64,000 bases of DNA from Spirodela intermedia. Lineage: Eukaryota > Streptophyta > Magnoliopsida > Alismatales > Araceae. The first letter of the stretch is position 1. Each line of letters begins with the position of its first letter. This document shows positions 1 to 11,234 of this stretch, piece after piece. Location: the NCBI GenBank assembly GCA_902729315.2, contig LR746272.1:12600327-12664326 (forward strand). The letters are read 5' to 3'. A program made the position numbers and the translations under genes. A model generated the notes under the pieces. It worked only from the letters and a program-made list of their open reading frames with translations, was not told the DNA's origin and ran no database searches.

Positions 1-52
1 CGTGATCTGGACCAGTTATCTCCGCCTTATTATGCTTCTGTCTGATTCTCAG

Positions 53-145
53 GGACTCGGGGAAACATTTGGACGAGTGACCATTGAAGCCATGGCGTTT
101 GGTCTGCCGGTAGGCTCTCCCTACCCCTCTTTGTTGCCATCACAA

Positions 146-177
<32 letters not shown>

Positions 178-458
178 GGAGAGAGATTCTGACATCGGCT
201 TCCATGGGACAGGTGCTCGGAACAGACGCAGGGGGAACGAAGGAGATCGTCGAGGACAAAGTAACGGGGTTGCTGCACCCCGTGGGACGCGAAGGCGAGA
301 AGGCCCTCGCCGAGAACCTCCACTTCCTCCTGAGAAACGCCACCGCCAGGAAGCAGCTCGGCCAGAACGGCAGGTTCAGGGTGGCTCAGACGTACCTGAA
401 GCGCCATTTGTACTCCAAGCTCGCCGCCATCCTCAGCAAGTGCATGAAGCCCAAGTAA
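53..458 (+). CDS. Glycosyltransferase family 4-like protein, 3' end only
   Basis: This is the C-terminal end of a GT-B glycosyltransferase; the 5' part is outside the window. Exon A (53-109) follows a pyrimidine-rich acceptor ending in AG and encodes GLGETFGRVTIEAMAFGLP. Exon B (213-458) resumes in phase 0 with VLGTDAGGTKEIV and ends at TAA. The GETFGR..IEAMA..LPV..T..GG..EIV signature is the nucleotide-sugar binding site of GT4 enzymes, with the conserved Glu in the EAMA and KEIV segments. The sequence most resembles the plant UDP-glycosyltransferase superfamily proteins of the At1g19710/At1g75420 type, whose substrate I do not know. The intron between the exons carries a GA microsatellite, and the reading frame running through it is not coding. 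No signal for localisation is visible because the N-terminus is missing. Confidence 0.85.
146..187. repeat. Interrupted (GA)n microsatellite in intron
   Basis: A purine tract of GA dinucleotides interrupted by GGG fills most of the 103-bp intron (110-212) of the glycosyltransferase gene, ending about 25 bp before the acceptor. The tract produces spurious Arg-Glu repeat reading frames. Confidence 0.9.
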
Positions 459-1284
459 ACCCTCGCCATCTCCCCGCCGCCGCCTTCTCGCCGGAGCTCC
501 CTGCGGCCGCCGGAATAAAGCCCGCCGGCGGAGAGAAGATGAAGCCGGTCGACGGCGCCGGCCGTCTCCCTCATGGCCTCTGGTTTCTGAGGAACTCTCT
601 TCCCCCTCCCTCTCTCTCTCCCTCCCTCCCTCCATCCCTCCGTCCTTTGAATGCTGGTTATTAGCCCAGTTCGGTTCAATTGGACTGCAATCGAGAAATT
701 CGTTTGCTCCCCGGAACCTTCTCGAACGTCCGCCGGCTCCTTCCCGCTCTCCGGGGCCTCGCCTCATCTCAGCCGCCTATCGTCCCCACACCATAGGGAG
801 GACAAGGAATCGGACGGTCCTCATTCAATTTTGACCCACATTTTGACCCATTGGGCCGCAGCTGTCTGCTTTATATATTACATAGAAATCCACTGTTTTA
901 TGTAACACTTATCCAGCCCCCGTTAAATAATGATAATAACATATATACTTTATATCATCCGGCTTTCTCAGTCTAATTAATAATGTGACATCCGAGTCAA
1001 ATATTTCCCCGAACACATCTTTTATTTATATATCTTTTTTTATTTTGGCCAATCCGAGTGGGGGTTTTGTCGGCGCACCAAGAACAGTTCGTGCGGGGAA
1101 CTTCTCTCTTATTTTTTTTCCATAAAATAAAATCCTCTGCTGAATGAGATCGTCATCCTCGTTTACCGTTCGTGGATCCGCTCCAATGGCGGAGCTGGGG
1201 GGTGATTCGTTAAAATGACTGATTTGTCTACCTGCTCGCCGTCCGGAGGGGGTGCTCTTAGGAGGCTGCTGTCGCCATCGAAGC
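459..1284. other. Intergenic: 3' flank of glycosyltransferase, 5' flank of hydrolase gene
   Basis: The sequence holds the glycosyltransferase 3' UTR (GC-rich, with a CCTCCCT tract at about 601-643), then an AT-rich stretch (about 870-1150) that would contain the promoter of the downstream gene. No coding region is supported. Reading frames here on the minus strand are shadows. Confidence 0.6.
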
Positions 1285-4200
1285 ATGCGTCTCCTGTCTC
1301 GGTTCCCCCACCTCCGGCCTCCTCTCCCGCCTCGTCTCTGTGATTTCACTGCATCAGGGTCCAGATCCTCCGCCGGGAGGAACCCTAGCGTCCTCGGCTC
1401 CTTCCTCCGTGCGAGTCTTGGATCGGGTTACCGTCGGTCGTTCGCGGTCATGGCGGGCTCCGCGGAAGAGTTCGTCAGAGGGAATGTCTCCCCCAACGGC
1501 GTCGCCGTCATCACGCTCGACCGGCCCAGGGCTCTCAATGCCATGAATTTGGGTCTTTCTCCGCTTTCACTCTTGTTATTTTTCCTTCCTGATGTCATCG
1601 TTCTTTTCGGCTCGAGGGCATCCCGAGTTACAATGAAGGCGTTGCTGCGCCCTTGCCAAGTTTGAGTGGGAGGTGGATCCCAAGGAGTCGTGTTAGCTAT
1701 CTGGTGTGTCATACTAGCAGTGGAGAACTTAAATTTCCCAAGTTTCAGTGGCATGTCCCAATCAGTGGAACTATGGATCAATTCCAGTGTGTGTTCAAGG
1801 TAATGTGTGATGGATGGGGTTGGTAAGAGCACTGTCAGTCCATTGGAAAAATGGAAACAAGAGGGGATTTGAAGAGAAATTTAAGAAGCCATCCAACACA
1901 GTAGAGAAAGCAATGCTTCCTGCAGACTTTTGGTGTCTGGAGACTAGATGGGCGACTGACACCCGTACAGAAGAGTGGGAGAGTTGCAAACTTGTATAAC
2001 CTGATGATAGTTGAGTCTATGGGCTCCCTCGATCAATAAATGATTAGGGAATTTGCATTATCTTGGGAAGAAAGAAAATAGTTGAGATAGTGATCGACCT
2101 TGAAGATTCCTACCAGCTTTTATGTGTTCTTTATATGATTCTCTCCCCTATCTATATTCTCACTATCTCGTTGGGGATTTTGATTGGCTGGTTGTAACCT
2201 CTTTTCTTCTTCTTTTTTCATTTTATGAATAATGGTTTTTCAACATTTTTGAAAAGGCCCTTCTCCTTTCTCCTTAGTACTTTTGCCGAAATTGCTGGTC
2301 TAATGCCCCCAATCTTCCTGCTTTCACTTACAGCATGATGACTCCGTTGAAAACGTATCCTTTTCACGTTTGTTTCGTGCAACACTATGCAGTGATTTCT
2401 GATGATGACGTTTTTTTATGTGTTACACTTGCAGATATGGACATAAGGTACGAGAATTATCTTGATGAATGGGAAACAAATCCCAGTGTCAAATGTGTAT
2501 TAGTGGAGAGCAGCTCTTCTCGTGCCTTTTGTGCAGGTGACGACTTCTCTTTTCAGTCACTGGGCAAGTGTTTCTATTTGTTCGATTGTTGGGGTCCTTT
2601 TCTTGGCGATTCTTGCTTTATACCGATGTATTTCACCTTCGGGGGCTTGGCACATGATTTGAGGGTGCAATCCATGTCCAATGCAGGAATGGATATTAAG
2701 GGTGTTGTTGCTGAAATTCAAAAGGACAAAAACACACCTCTTGCGCAGAAGGTCCTGTTTGTCAGTCTTTTTTGTCCTTTTTATGAAGTAAAAGGATTTT
2801 TATGACTGCTTACGACATGAAACGTGTGTACATCTTGTCTCTTGTCTGTCTTTTTTCCCCCAATCTTGTATGCTTTCGCGATATGAATATTTATTTTCCC
2901 CTCAGTCATCTAATAACTAGACAGATAGTGTAATTGTTCAGGTGGTGATGTGAAACAGATTACAATCAGTCGTGAACTAAGTGATACGATTAAGGTCTTA
3001 TTTTTTCCTCTATATCATACTGCAATAGATTCAGGTCTCATCTCTCTTGAACTTGATTATAAGCATGTGGATTACACGCCCTTCCCTGCCTTGATCTATG
3101 TACCTATCCACAAAGATATTGGTTTTCTCACAGCAAAGAGTTACAGTGCTCTTAATGAATGCATCAGCAAATGTATGATACTTATGTATATATATTTTTT
3201 GTTCTTTCAGGTATAGAAAAGTACATATTTTTTACATAATCATTTTTAAGCATATCTTTTATGTCAAAAAGTTTTCTCTTCTTCTGCTACACGTAACACA
3301 TAACTGGCTTGAGTCCCTATCACGATGCATATTCACATCATGAACAAATCAGGAAATTATTTCCATGTCAAGGGACGTAGAGGCCGATGCCTTCTATCTA
3401 TCCAACTTTAATATCTATCATCGATGGTTTGGACTATTGCAATTGAAGGCAAGTGTAACAAAATAAATTCGCTGGTCTGGGCGGTATTCCAGTTTGCATA
3501 TTTTTATGGACATTTTTTCTGCATTAGTTTTATTTCTTATTTATATAACTTACCACACTCATGCAAGCATGTGCTTCTTCACTGCAGCCTTCTCTGTGCC
3601 TGTTAATGCTTAGATACAGACACCATTTTCGACACGGATTCAAACAAGTAAACAACGTGTAATCAAGCTTGACCACCAGGTGTTGAGTGTTTGTTTTGGG
3701 TGGATGGAAATATCATTAGTCGATCATAGGTTGCTCTTCTGGGATATACATACGACAGTATCCTTCACATGGATATGTTTCAAAGCGTGTTGCAAAGTAG
3801 GTTTTCAAGTCATATGGTTATTATAAATAATGTTAGTTTTCTTCCTACTGCTTTTGTTGGGAAATTGCTCTCAATTTCATAAATTAGTGTCTTCAGTCTG
3901 GTGACAACCAAAGGATCCTAGAATTTCGGAACACAAAGGATCCTTTTGTTGGTGCCTTTTGGGTTCCTCTTTGATACATACCGAAGGTGTAGTATGCAGT
4001 TGTTGCAGATACTTTGATCCTCGAGATAGATATGATAGAAACGTTTATCGGTGCTTCCTTTGTGCATCTGGAAGTAAATATAGTTTCTACTTGCTTCATC
4101 CTTTTCGCTTGATTTTCGGTATAACCATCCTTGACATCTGTGTTACTTGTCTTGCAGGTTTTTGGTGCAGAATATTCTCTTATATGTAAAATAGCCGCAT

Positions 4201-7200
4201 ATAAGAAGCCTTATATTTGCTTAATGGATGGTGTTACCATGGGTTTTGGAATTGGCTTATCTGGTCATGGCCGTTATCGGATTATTACTGAGGTAACAGT
4301 GGTCAAGGAAATAGTATTTCTCTGTTAATTCATTATATTCCAAGATTTCTGATCTAACTTGCATTTTATTAACCTTTTTAATGTCAGAAAACTATTCTCG
4401 CTATGCCAGAAAATGGAATTGGTTTATTCCCAGATGTAGGCTTTGCTTATATAGCTGCACAGAGTCCCGGAGATGGAGCTGTTGGTTTGTCCTTTCGCAA
4501 AAATAAGTTATTTTCGTATAGAGTTCTTAAATAGAAACATTCCTGCATTTGGGGTGTGCACGTGGTCTTTCACGACCAGATAACTCTTGTCGCACTTTCT
4601 TATGACAGATCACACCTTTATTAATTGTGAATCAATGTCCAATGTGGCATACAGCCCATCACAAGAAACAAAAAGACTTTTTATCCATAAAAAAGTATCC
4701 AAAAAAGTTTCTTTTGGAGTTTAATGCTCTTTAGTTTATGGGTAAGAGAAAGGGTCAACTTGGAATTTTCTTGTCTTTACGATTTTGCCATCTATGATGT
4801 ATGGCCATTTCCTTTGCTGATAACTTTGACTTGAGGGATGGTCTAGTCATCAGAGATTAGTTCCTTGAGTTTACTGCTGTGATACATTTTTTTAACAAAG
4901 TGGAAACATTGATTTTTTTTGCTTCATTCATGTGATCTGATCTTCAAAGTATGTGGGTTACAGGTCGAAAATGGTCACTTAATTGTTCACTCAACGGTCC
5001 CTAAAAAAATGGTATTACTTTTTGTGCTAGTGTGCTTTATTTAACATGTCGATGCCAACAAAAGACAAAAAACGTTAAATTTTATCTCTATATTTTTTTT
5101 CTCTTCATTACATTTCATTCTCATTCTTTTCTTTCTACTGTTGTTTATCTTCTTGTTAACTTTCCTCTTTCTTCCCTTTCGTTTTCTTCTTTTTATCCTC
5201 CTCTTAGTTTTTTTTTCATTTTATTTTTTATATTTAATTTCAATGAAATGTTATTAAGGGGGCAAACCTGTAATGCAGTTTTTTTTTTCATTAAAATATA
5301 GTCGTTAAGACTCCTTGTTAGCTTATAATCAGAAATGTATATTGATCACGCTTCTGGGACTTGCTTTTCAATCTAAAGAAAATATAATGATCAGCATGAC
5401 AATGATTATTTATCAGAAGTCATCTGGTTTAAATACATTTAGAACTCTTTTAATCGGTCCAATACATTCTGTGTCCTTTTTTTACTCTCATTTTTGGGGT
5501 CATATATATTCTGTACTTTCTCTTTTTGCTTAATTTGTTAAAAATGAGGTTAGTTTTTAAATTTATCTTTATTTATAGTTTCTAGGCTCCTGTGCCTTCT
5601 CCGCATCACTTGCGGCCTCTGAAGACCTGGTTTCCTATACTTTATGCACTTGCCATAGCAATTGATATCTTCTTAAACCTTCACCGCTTCTCCCTCCCTC
5701 TCTTGATCTCAGTATTTCAGATCCTCTTCTCATGATTTTTATTTAACTAATACTTTTAATCATCATGCGCAATATTCAATATGCTGACCAGGAATAATCT
5801 CACAGTATCTACACGTTAGTCTATAATTCGTCTTCGTTAAGAAGAATACAAGTTCTCCAACCTGAATAACAATAACAGTAGGAATAACATAAAAAAAGAT
5901 GCTGTTTACTGTTTCTTCTGTTTGTGGTAAATGGGCCCAGCTGCTCATCATAATATGCATGTACATTAATGTATTTGTTTTTGTGTGTGAGAACTGTCCT
6001 ATCTAATATTCTTGTCTTGTTTCTCAAGTTGACTGGTGGACGGTCTAGAGTGCTCTTAGAATATTCATATTCATAATATACCGCCTGTGTCATTTTCTTT
6101 TTTACATAATTTTATTTGCAGTGTTTTTCAAGGGAACATGTTCAATAGATATTGATTTTTCTCCCCACTTTTTTTAATGAATCTGCTATTTAAATTATTA
6201 CAGGTGCTTATCTCGGTTTGACTGGAAAAAGGGTTTCTTCACCTGCTGATGCACTATATGTGGGCCTTGGAACTGATTATGTGCCCGCTGGAGACTTAGT
6301 TTCTCTGAAGGAGGGACTTCTTGGAGTGAACTTGTATTTTCTTATCATTAAATAATCGCTTTATTTCTCGTTTTTGCCTTATTTCAGTGGCTGGGTTGTT
6401 TTTGTCTTTTTTCTAACAAATCTAGGAACCTGGTTTTCATTAGGGATATCCGCATATTGCAAATTCTGATTTTGGAGCTTTTATTGTAGTATATGGTTGC
6501 TTCTGGAGAAAAACATGATTTTCATTGTTTTGGTGTGACGTTTGTATACAAGCAGAAAATGAATTGATTTGTGAGCATTTACTTAGTTGATTGAAAGTTT
6601 TCAATAATCTTAACCATTCCCATTTGGATTGAAGACAATGTAACTGATATGCATGTACTCAAGATATTATTGTATGAAATGTAGGAATTATTTTTTATCC
6701 ATTAATCTGTGAGATTAATTGTATTAGGCATTGGATAGAACAATTGTCAATGTACCTGTTGATTTCCAGGCACATAAGCATGCTATGCACTGCGGTTTGG
6801 TAGGTGTAGACATTATTTGGCGAACTTATCTAATGGTTGAATTTTCTAACTTAATGTTGTTTTTGTGCACAGCTCTGATGATCCCCACAAGGATGTACAG
6901 GCTACACTAGCAGCTTACAGCAGGCAGCCAGAATCAGAGTCCCAACTAAAGTTGCTTTTGCCACAAATTGCTTCATCTTTCAAAGCATATAAACCAGTAG
7001 CAGAAACAATTGAAGACTTGAAAAAACATCAGCAGAGTTCCGACAGTGCAGGTATGAGGTTTTGCCATTTCAGTTACAGAGTGGTTGATTGAATTGGTCA
7101 CTACTGGATAATATAGTGTCTTTTTTGCACTCTTAATGCCATATCTTCCATGATTTCTAGGGCTTTTTACATTGCATTTTGTATTGAAAGGGATTGAAGA

Positions 7201-8911
7201 TCCTATCTAACAGGAGGCTTCCAATTTTACTTCAAAGATCCTATTGAACGATTTAGACACTCAAAGATGTTCGTCATACCCCTCGTACTAGCATTCATGT
7301 AAACTGCCTCAGAGATGCGTAGTGTCCTTTTTTGATAAATTTTAAAACTACATAAAAACTTCCCTAGAGTTGGAAAGGGCTTTAATGGAGGACAGAATAA
7401 AAGTTTTTATTGGTTCAGAACCCGACTATCCTTCTAAGAATCTTTTAAACGGCAGTATATCCTGCCCTTGTTGACATGCATGGCATAATTGCGATCGTTT
7501 GGAGAACCATTAATTCTAGGGGAGATAAGGAAAAGTGAGAAACAATAGGGGAAGATGAAAAAAGTAATAATATCTCAAAATAATAAAGAGGAAAAAAATT
7601 GAGAAGCAGAGGAAAAATAATCAGGGATGGTTTAGGACCTAGAAGATCGGTGCCATTTGTGTGTGTCTGTGTGTATACATTAGTGAAATGCTCTACAGGG
7701 CTGCGCTTATCCACCATGTATATCTTATTTTCCTTTGACAAAAGAAGCCTGATGAAATGGCGAGAAGTGTATGCATTGTAAAATGCCAAGTTGCTGTCGT
7801 TCCTATGTTTCTCACTGAGCAGTATGGTAATCTATCGCTATTAACAGTGGCAATCCTTTGGGACAGTATTGAAAATAAAACTTCTGCTATTTAATTATTC
7901 ACAATTTCTTACCATGGTGCAGTGGCGGAGTGGGCAAGTGATGCCCTCGTGGGGCTTGGGAAAGGTGCTCCCTTTTCTCTGTGCTTAACTGAGAAGCATT
8001 TTTCTCAAGTGGCATCTGCCTATGGAGATAATGAAAATCACCTGTCCGATGTAAGTCGGATAGACTTGACTTGTTTTCTTTTGGTGGATATACTTGCAAT
8101 TTCAGAGCAATAACTTGTGTTGACCTTTTCATTGCCGCCCTCCAGTTGAATGGAGTCGTGAAGGCTGAATATCGCATAGCTCTTCGGTCGTCCCTGCGAA
8201 GTGATTTTGCTGAAGGTGTAAGGGCAGTTCTTGTGGATAAGGATCAGGTCTTGTGACTTCTTCAACTGTGTTTTCTTTCTCGTTTTTGCATTTTTTTTAA
8301 TATCCAGAATTTTTTTATTCTTGTTAAGTATTAGCTACCTGCGTAAGTTCTCGGTTTATGATTTGCTCAATCTTTTTTTTCCGGAAGTTCGTGCCTTAAT
8401 GACTTAGCCTCTGTGTTGTGAACTAATGGCACGTCAACACTAGGGAAAAATTCCCAACGTTTACATCTTATGATCTCCTTGCAGAAAGTGCTGGAGTTTA
8501 ATTTTAATGAATCAAATTTCTTTTAGCTCTATCAAGAATCGCCATCTCAGATCTAAGGATCTCAATTAGGCTTAAAAAATTACAAGATTTCCCATTTATG
8601 TTTTGATCAACAAAACATCATAAAACTGAAGATAATTGCCTTTAGTGCCCATCAATCGCGTTATTGATTGGAGAAAAGTTGGGCTAGAATCTATAGATAA
8701 AACCCCAAATAGAATTCTAAATTCTGTGTCTTCCCTATCTTTTTCTATGATTTATATGTTATCACTTGAGAGTATTGTCATGCTTCTGTTAGCTGAGCAG
8801 AGGCTTGGAAATCAACCGCTCATCATGGATATCAGATGGAACGCTACTTTGGGGATCATAAAGACAAACTGTAACGGATGATTGTGACAATCAACAGAGA
8901 TGCGTAGCATT

Positions 8912-8974
<63 letters not shown>

Positions 8975-9818
8975 AACAGACATTTTACTGGGAATGGATG
9001 TAGAAAAGAAGCATACAGTCCTAAGATGAGGCGCAAGAATACTTCTATGGTGAAAAGAATCTATCTTCGGCATTATAGCATATGAAGAGGACTGAATCAT
9101 TTTTTTCGCTGTCTGTTTTGGGCTGCAGTACCCTCCTAGTACTAGGGCCGGTGTGTAATGATCTGATTCCATATCCACTGGGGGCCTATGCCAATGCTCA
9201 TGCCCTGCGCCACATGTGACACTGTTCAAGAATATGCGGCATGAAGGATGTACTTGTTTGATTGATGGATGAACAGTGTGAGATTATCTATATGAACAGC
9301 TTCCTTATATATTGCATTTTTTAATATCTTGTGAGATTCTGGCCTGGAGAAGATGTGACCTATATATCTTGTCAGAATAGGACTTAGTCTTTACACATAT
9401 TTATATTTATGCCTATACTTACATGAGATGCCGTAATCTCAAATATTGAAACTTTACTGAATCACTTTCAGTGAGATTAACTTAATTATGATGTGATATT
9501 GTGAATAAGATTGGGTATGTAATTGGTGGGTAGCTGGAGAAGATTTGATGGAGGCATTGTAGAATCAGATTGGTTGATATAGGGATGATTTTTAAGCATG
9601 ATTTCTTGTGGTTGCTTGCAGTGTGATCTTTGTGTCTGTTTCTCATGTGTTATGGGCGTAATTCTCTATTACGTGGCCTGAAATGATGTTATCAAACTGA
9701 TTTGCTTGACTATTTGCAGAGCCCCCGGTGGAACCCTGCAAAGCTGGAGGACGTCGACATGCAGGAGGTGTCCTCTGTCTTTGATCCACTGCCGCCGGGC
9801 GAGGAACTGAACGTCTGA
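1285..9818 (+). CDS. CHY4: 3-hydroxyisobutyryl-CoA hydrolase-like protein (CHY4 type)
   Basis: This is a crotonase-superfamily thioesterase-like protein of the HIBYL-CoA hydrolase family (valine catabolism). Exons: 1285-1552, 2435-2536, alternative 2687-2751 or 2942-2994, 4158-4292, 4388-4484, 6204-6333, 6873-7051, 7923-8050, 8146-8247, 9720-9818. All phases match, giving 434 or 430 residues. Family marks are ALNAMNLDMD, AFCAG followed by MDIK or GDVK (CoA/oxyanion loop), [19 protein letters not shown], the [14 protein letters not shown] acid motif, [10 protein letters not shown] and the C-terminal [22 protein letters not shown]. The first ATG (1285) adds an Arg/Pro/Ser-rich leader of about 55 residues that looks like an organelle presequence. 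A second in-frame ATG (1450, MAGSAEEFV) would give a leaderless form. The plant proteins are generally assigned to mitochondria. The symbol is by resemblance to Arabidopsis CHY4; a sister paralogue is possible. Confidence 0.93.
2687..2751 (+). other. Alternative exon 3a (GMDIK version of the CoA-binding loop)
   Basis: This 65-nt exon sits between an AG acceptor and a GT donor. It enters in phase 1 and leaves in phase 0, completing AFCAG with [21 protein letters not shown] and then joining [10 protein letters not shown] in the next constitutive exon. It supplies the oxyanion-hole Gly-Met-Asp of a crotonase fold. It occupies the same slot, with the same phases, as the exon at 2942-2994. Confidence 0.88.
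2942..2994 (+). other. Alternative exon 3b (GGDVK version of the CoA-binding loop)
   Basis: This 53-nt exon enters in phase 1 and leaves in phase 0, encoding [18 protein letters not shown] in place of exon 3a. If read after exon 3a its first codons would be GTG GTG ATG TGA, an immediate stop. If both exons were skipped, the frame would shift. The two are therefore compatible only as mutually exclusive alternatives. Confidence 0.82.
8913..8972. repeat. (GA)30 microsatellite in last intron of the CHY gene
   Basis: About 60 nt of uninterrupted GA dinucleotide lies within the 1.47-kb intron 8248-9719. It is the source of spurious RERE and SLSL reading frames on the two strands. Confidence 0.97.
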
Positions 9819-10057
9819 TGTTTACCCTTTTCCTTTGGCCGCATCCAATCTTTATGTCTGCGATGAATAAATTATCTCAAAACCTGCGAGGGAGCTGGAC
9901 GGCAGCGGATGTGGATGATATGATGTTCTCCGAGATTAATAATAATTCTCATCAGCTTGGGAAGAATCACTCGGCAAAATTACTGCCAACATCAGGCCAT
10001 TTAAATGTTTTTATTCTATTAGTTCGCTCATGGAGGCCGTAGCTGTCTATTCCTACC

Positions 10058-10155
<98 letters not shown>

Positions 10156-11234
10156 CTCTGTTCAGCATCTTAGAGGCGCGATGGAAGGATGGAGTTCGAT
10201 GAGAAGGGATCTAAAATTGGCGGCACCTCGCCCGCCCGCTGGCTTGGAAGATTCCGGGAGCGCCGGAAGGCGACGGAGGTGCTTTCGGACGGCGAGTACG
10301 GTAGAGAACAAGCGACCACGAAGCGGTGCTGAGAAGCCTGAAGCGTAGTAGTCGTCGCCCACCTGGGCAGCATTCCACAGCGCGGAGCTCCCTCCCAGGC
10401 TTCTCCATGGCACAACAGGTAGCTGCCGAAGATGCAGGGGGTCTGCTTCGTGGATGACGTCCGATTCCACATGTTCGAGGTCATCCGATGAGGGCTCCCC
10501 TGAAAATCTAAGCAAGAGAATGTGGCTGAATCTGCTGGGTCGGAAGATCTGCCATTTATTTACACGCGGCGTCTCCCAACAGGAACATTGCAGGGATGAA
10601 CAGAGTGAGATACATGAAAGTGGTCATCCCCGTTGACTTTTTGGGCAAACCATGGAACTCAAAACGAGAACACCCAGAACAAGTTACCGTAAACATTATT
10701 AAGATTAATACTGCAAAAAAAAAAAAAAACTGTGATGATGAAGATAGGCTTTCTCCACTCATTGGCAACTAATTCTTGAGCCGGGTGACGGCTGCTCTTG
10801 GGCAAAAGATCGTCTTGTATGTGGATTCTATTCATAAAAATCCTGAGATGATTTCTGTACAAAACAGGTGATTACAGAAAACGTATTGACTCTACCGCTC
10901 ATTCCCAATTGTTTCTGAGTCGGATGGCCGTTGACCTCCGAAGATGAACATCTGGTTGAAAGTTGGCCAGGTTGTACAGAAGACAGCAACTAGGAGTGCA
11001 TTATTTTCAAGTTAATAAGGTCCATGACAGATGGATTTACATGCTGCATAGCTCGGAGAGAAGTCCGTCTTTTTTTCTCAAAGACCCAAAGAATGAGGAA
11101 TGCTGCCATTAATCCTATATACAATGATAATTTACAATTTACAGCGGTAGGGAAAATATCAGGCTTCCACAATACACGGCACACCTCTGTGCCTGAACCC
11201 ATTGGTAGCTTCGTCCCAAGAATCAGCAGGCCAG
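9819..11234. other. Convergent intergenic region between CHY and TIC236 genes
   Basis: This region is shared 3' flank. The left part holds the CHY 3' UTR and the CT tract; the right part would hold the TIC236 3' UTR, read leftwards. Minus-strand frames at 10162-10515, 10556-10768 and 10990-11202 have membrane-like stretches but no splice context, homology or codon pattern that I recognise, so none is called a gene. A poly-A run lies near 10715-10729. Confidence 0.6.
10060..10153. repeat. Long pure (CT)n microsatellite
   Basis: About 94 nt of uninterrupted CT dinucleotide begins about 240 bp after the CHY stop codon, in its probable 3' UTR or flank. It is the longest simple repeat in the window. 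Confidence 0.97.

Noticed and set aside
6770-6802. A 30-nt stretch between a good acceptor and donor in CHY intron 6, looking like a microexon
   Set aside because: It would preserve the frame but inserts residues absent from the family. Direct joining of 6333 to 6873 already gives the conserved [11 protein letters not shown].
8891-9229. Reading frames with repeated Ser-Leu or Arg-Glu
   Set aside because: They are translations of the (GA)30 microsatellite in an intron.
10162-10515. 117-codon minus-strand frame downstream of TIC236
   Set aside because: Overlapping frames of similar quality exist in the same place and no motif or splice context supports any of them.
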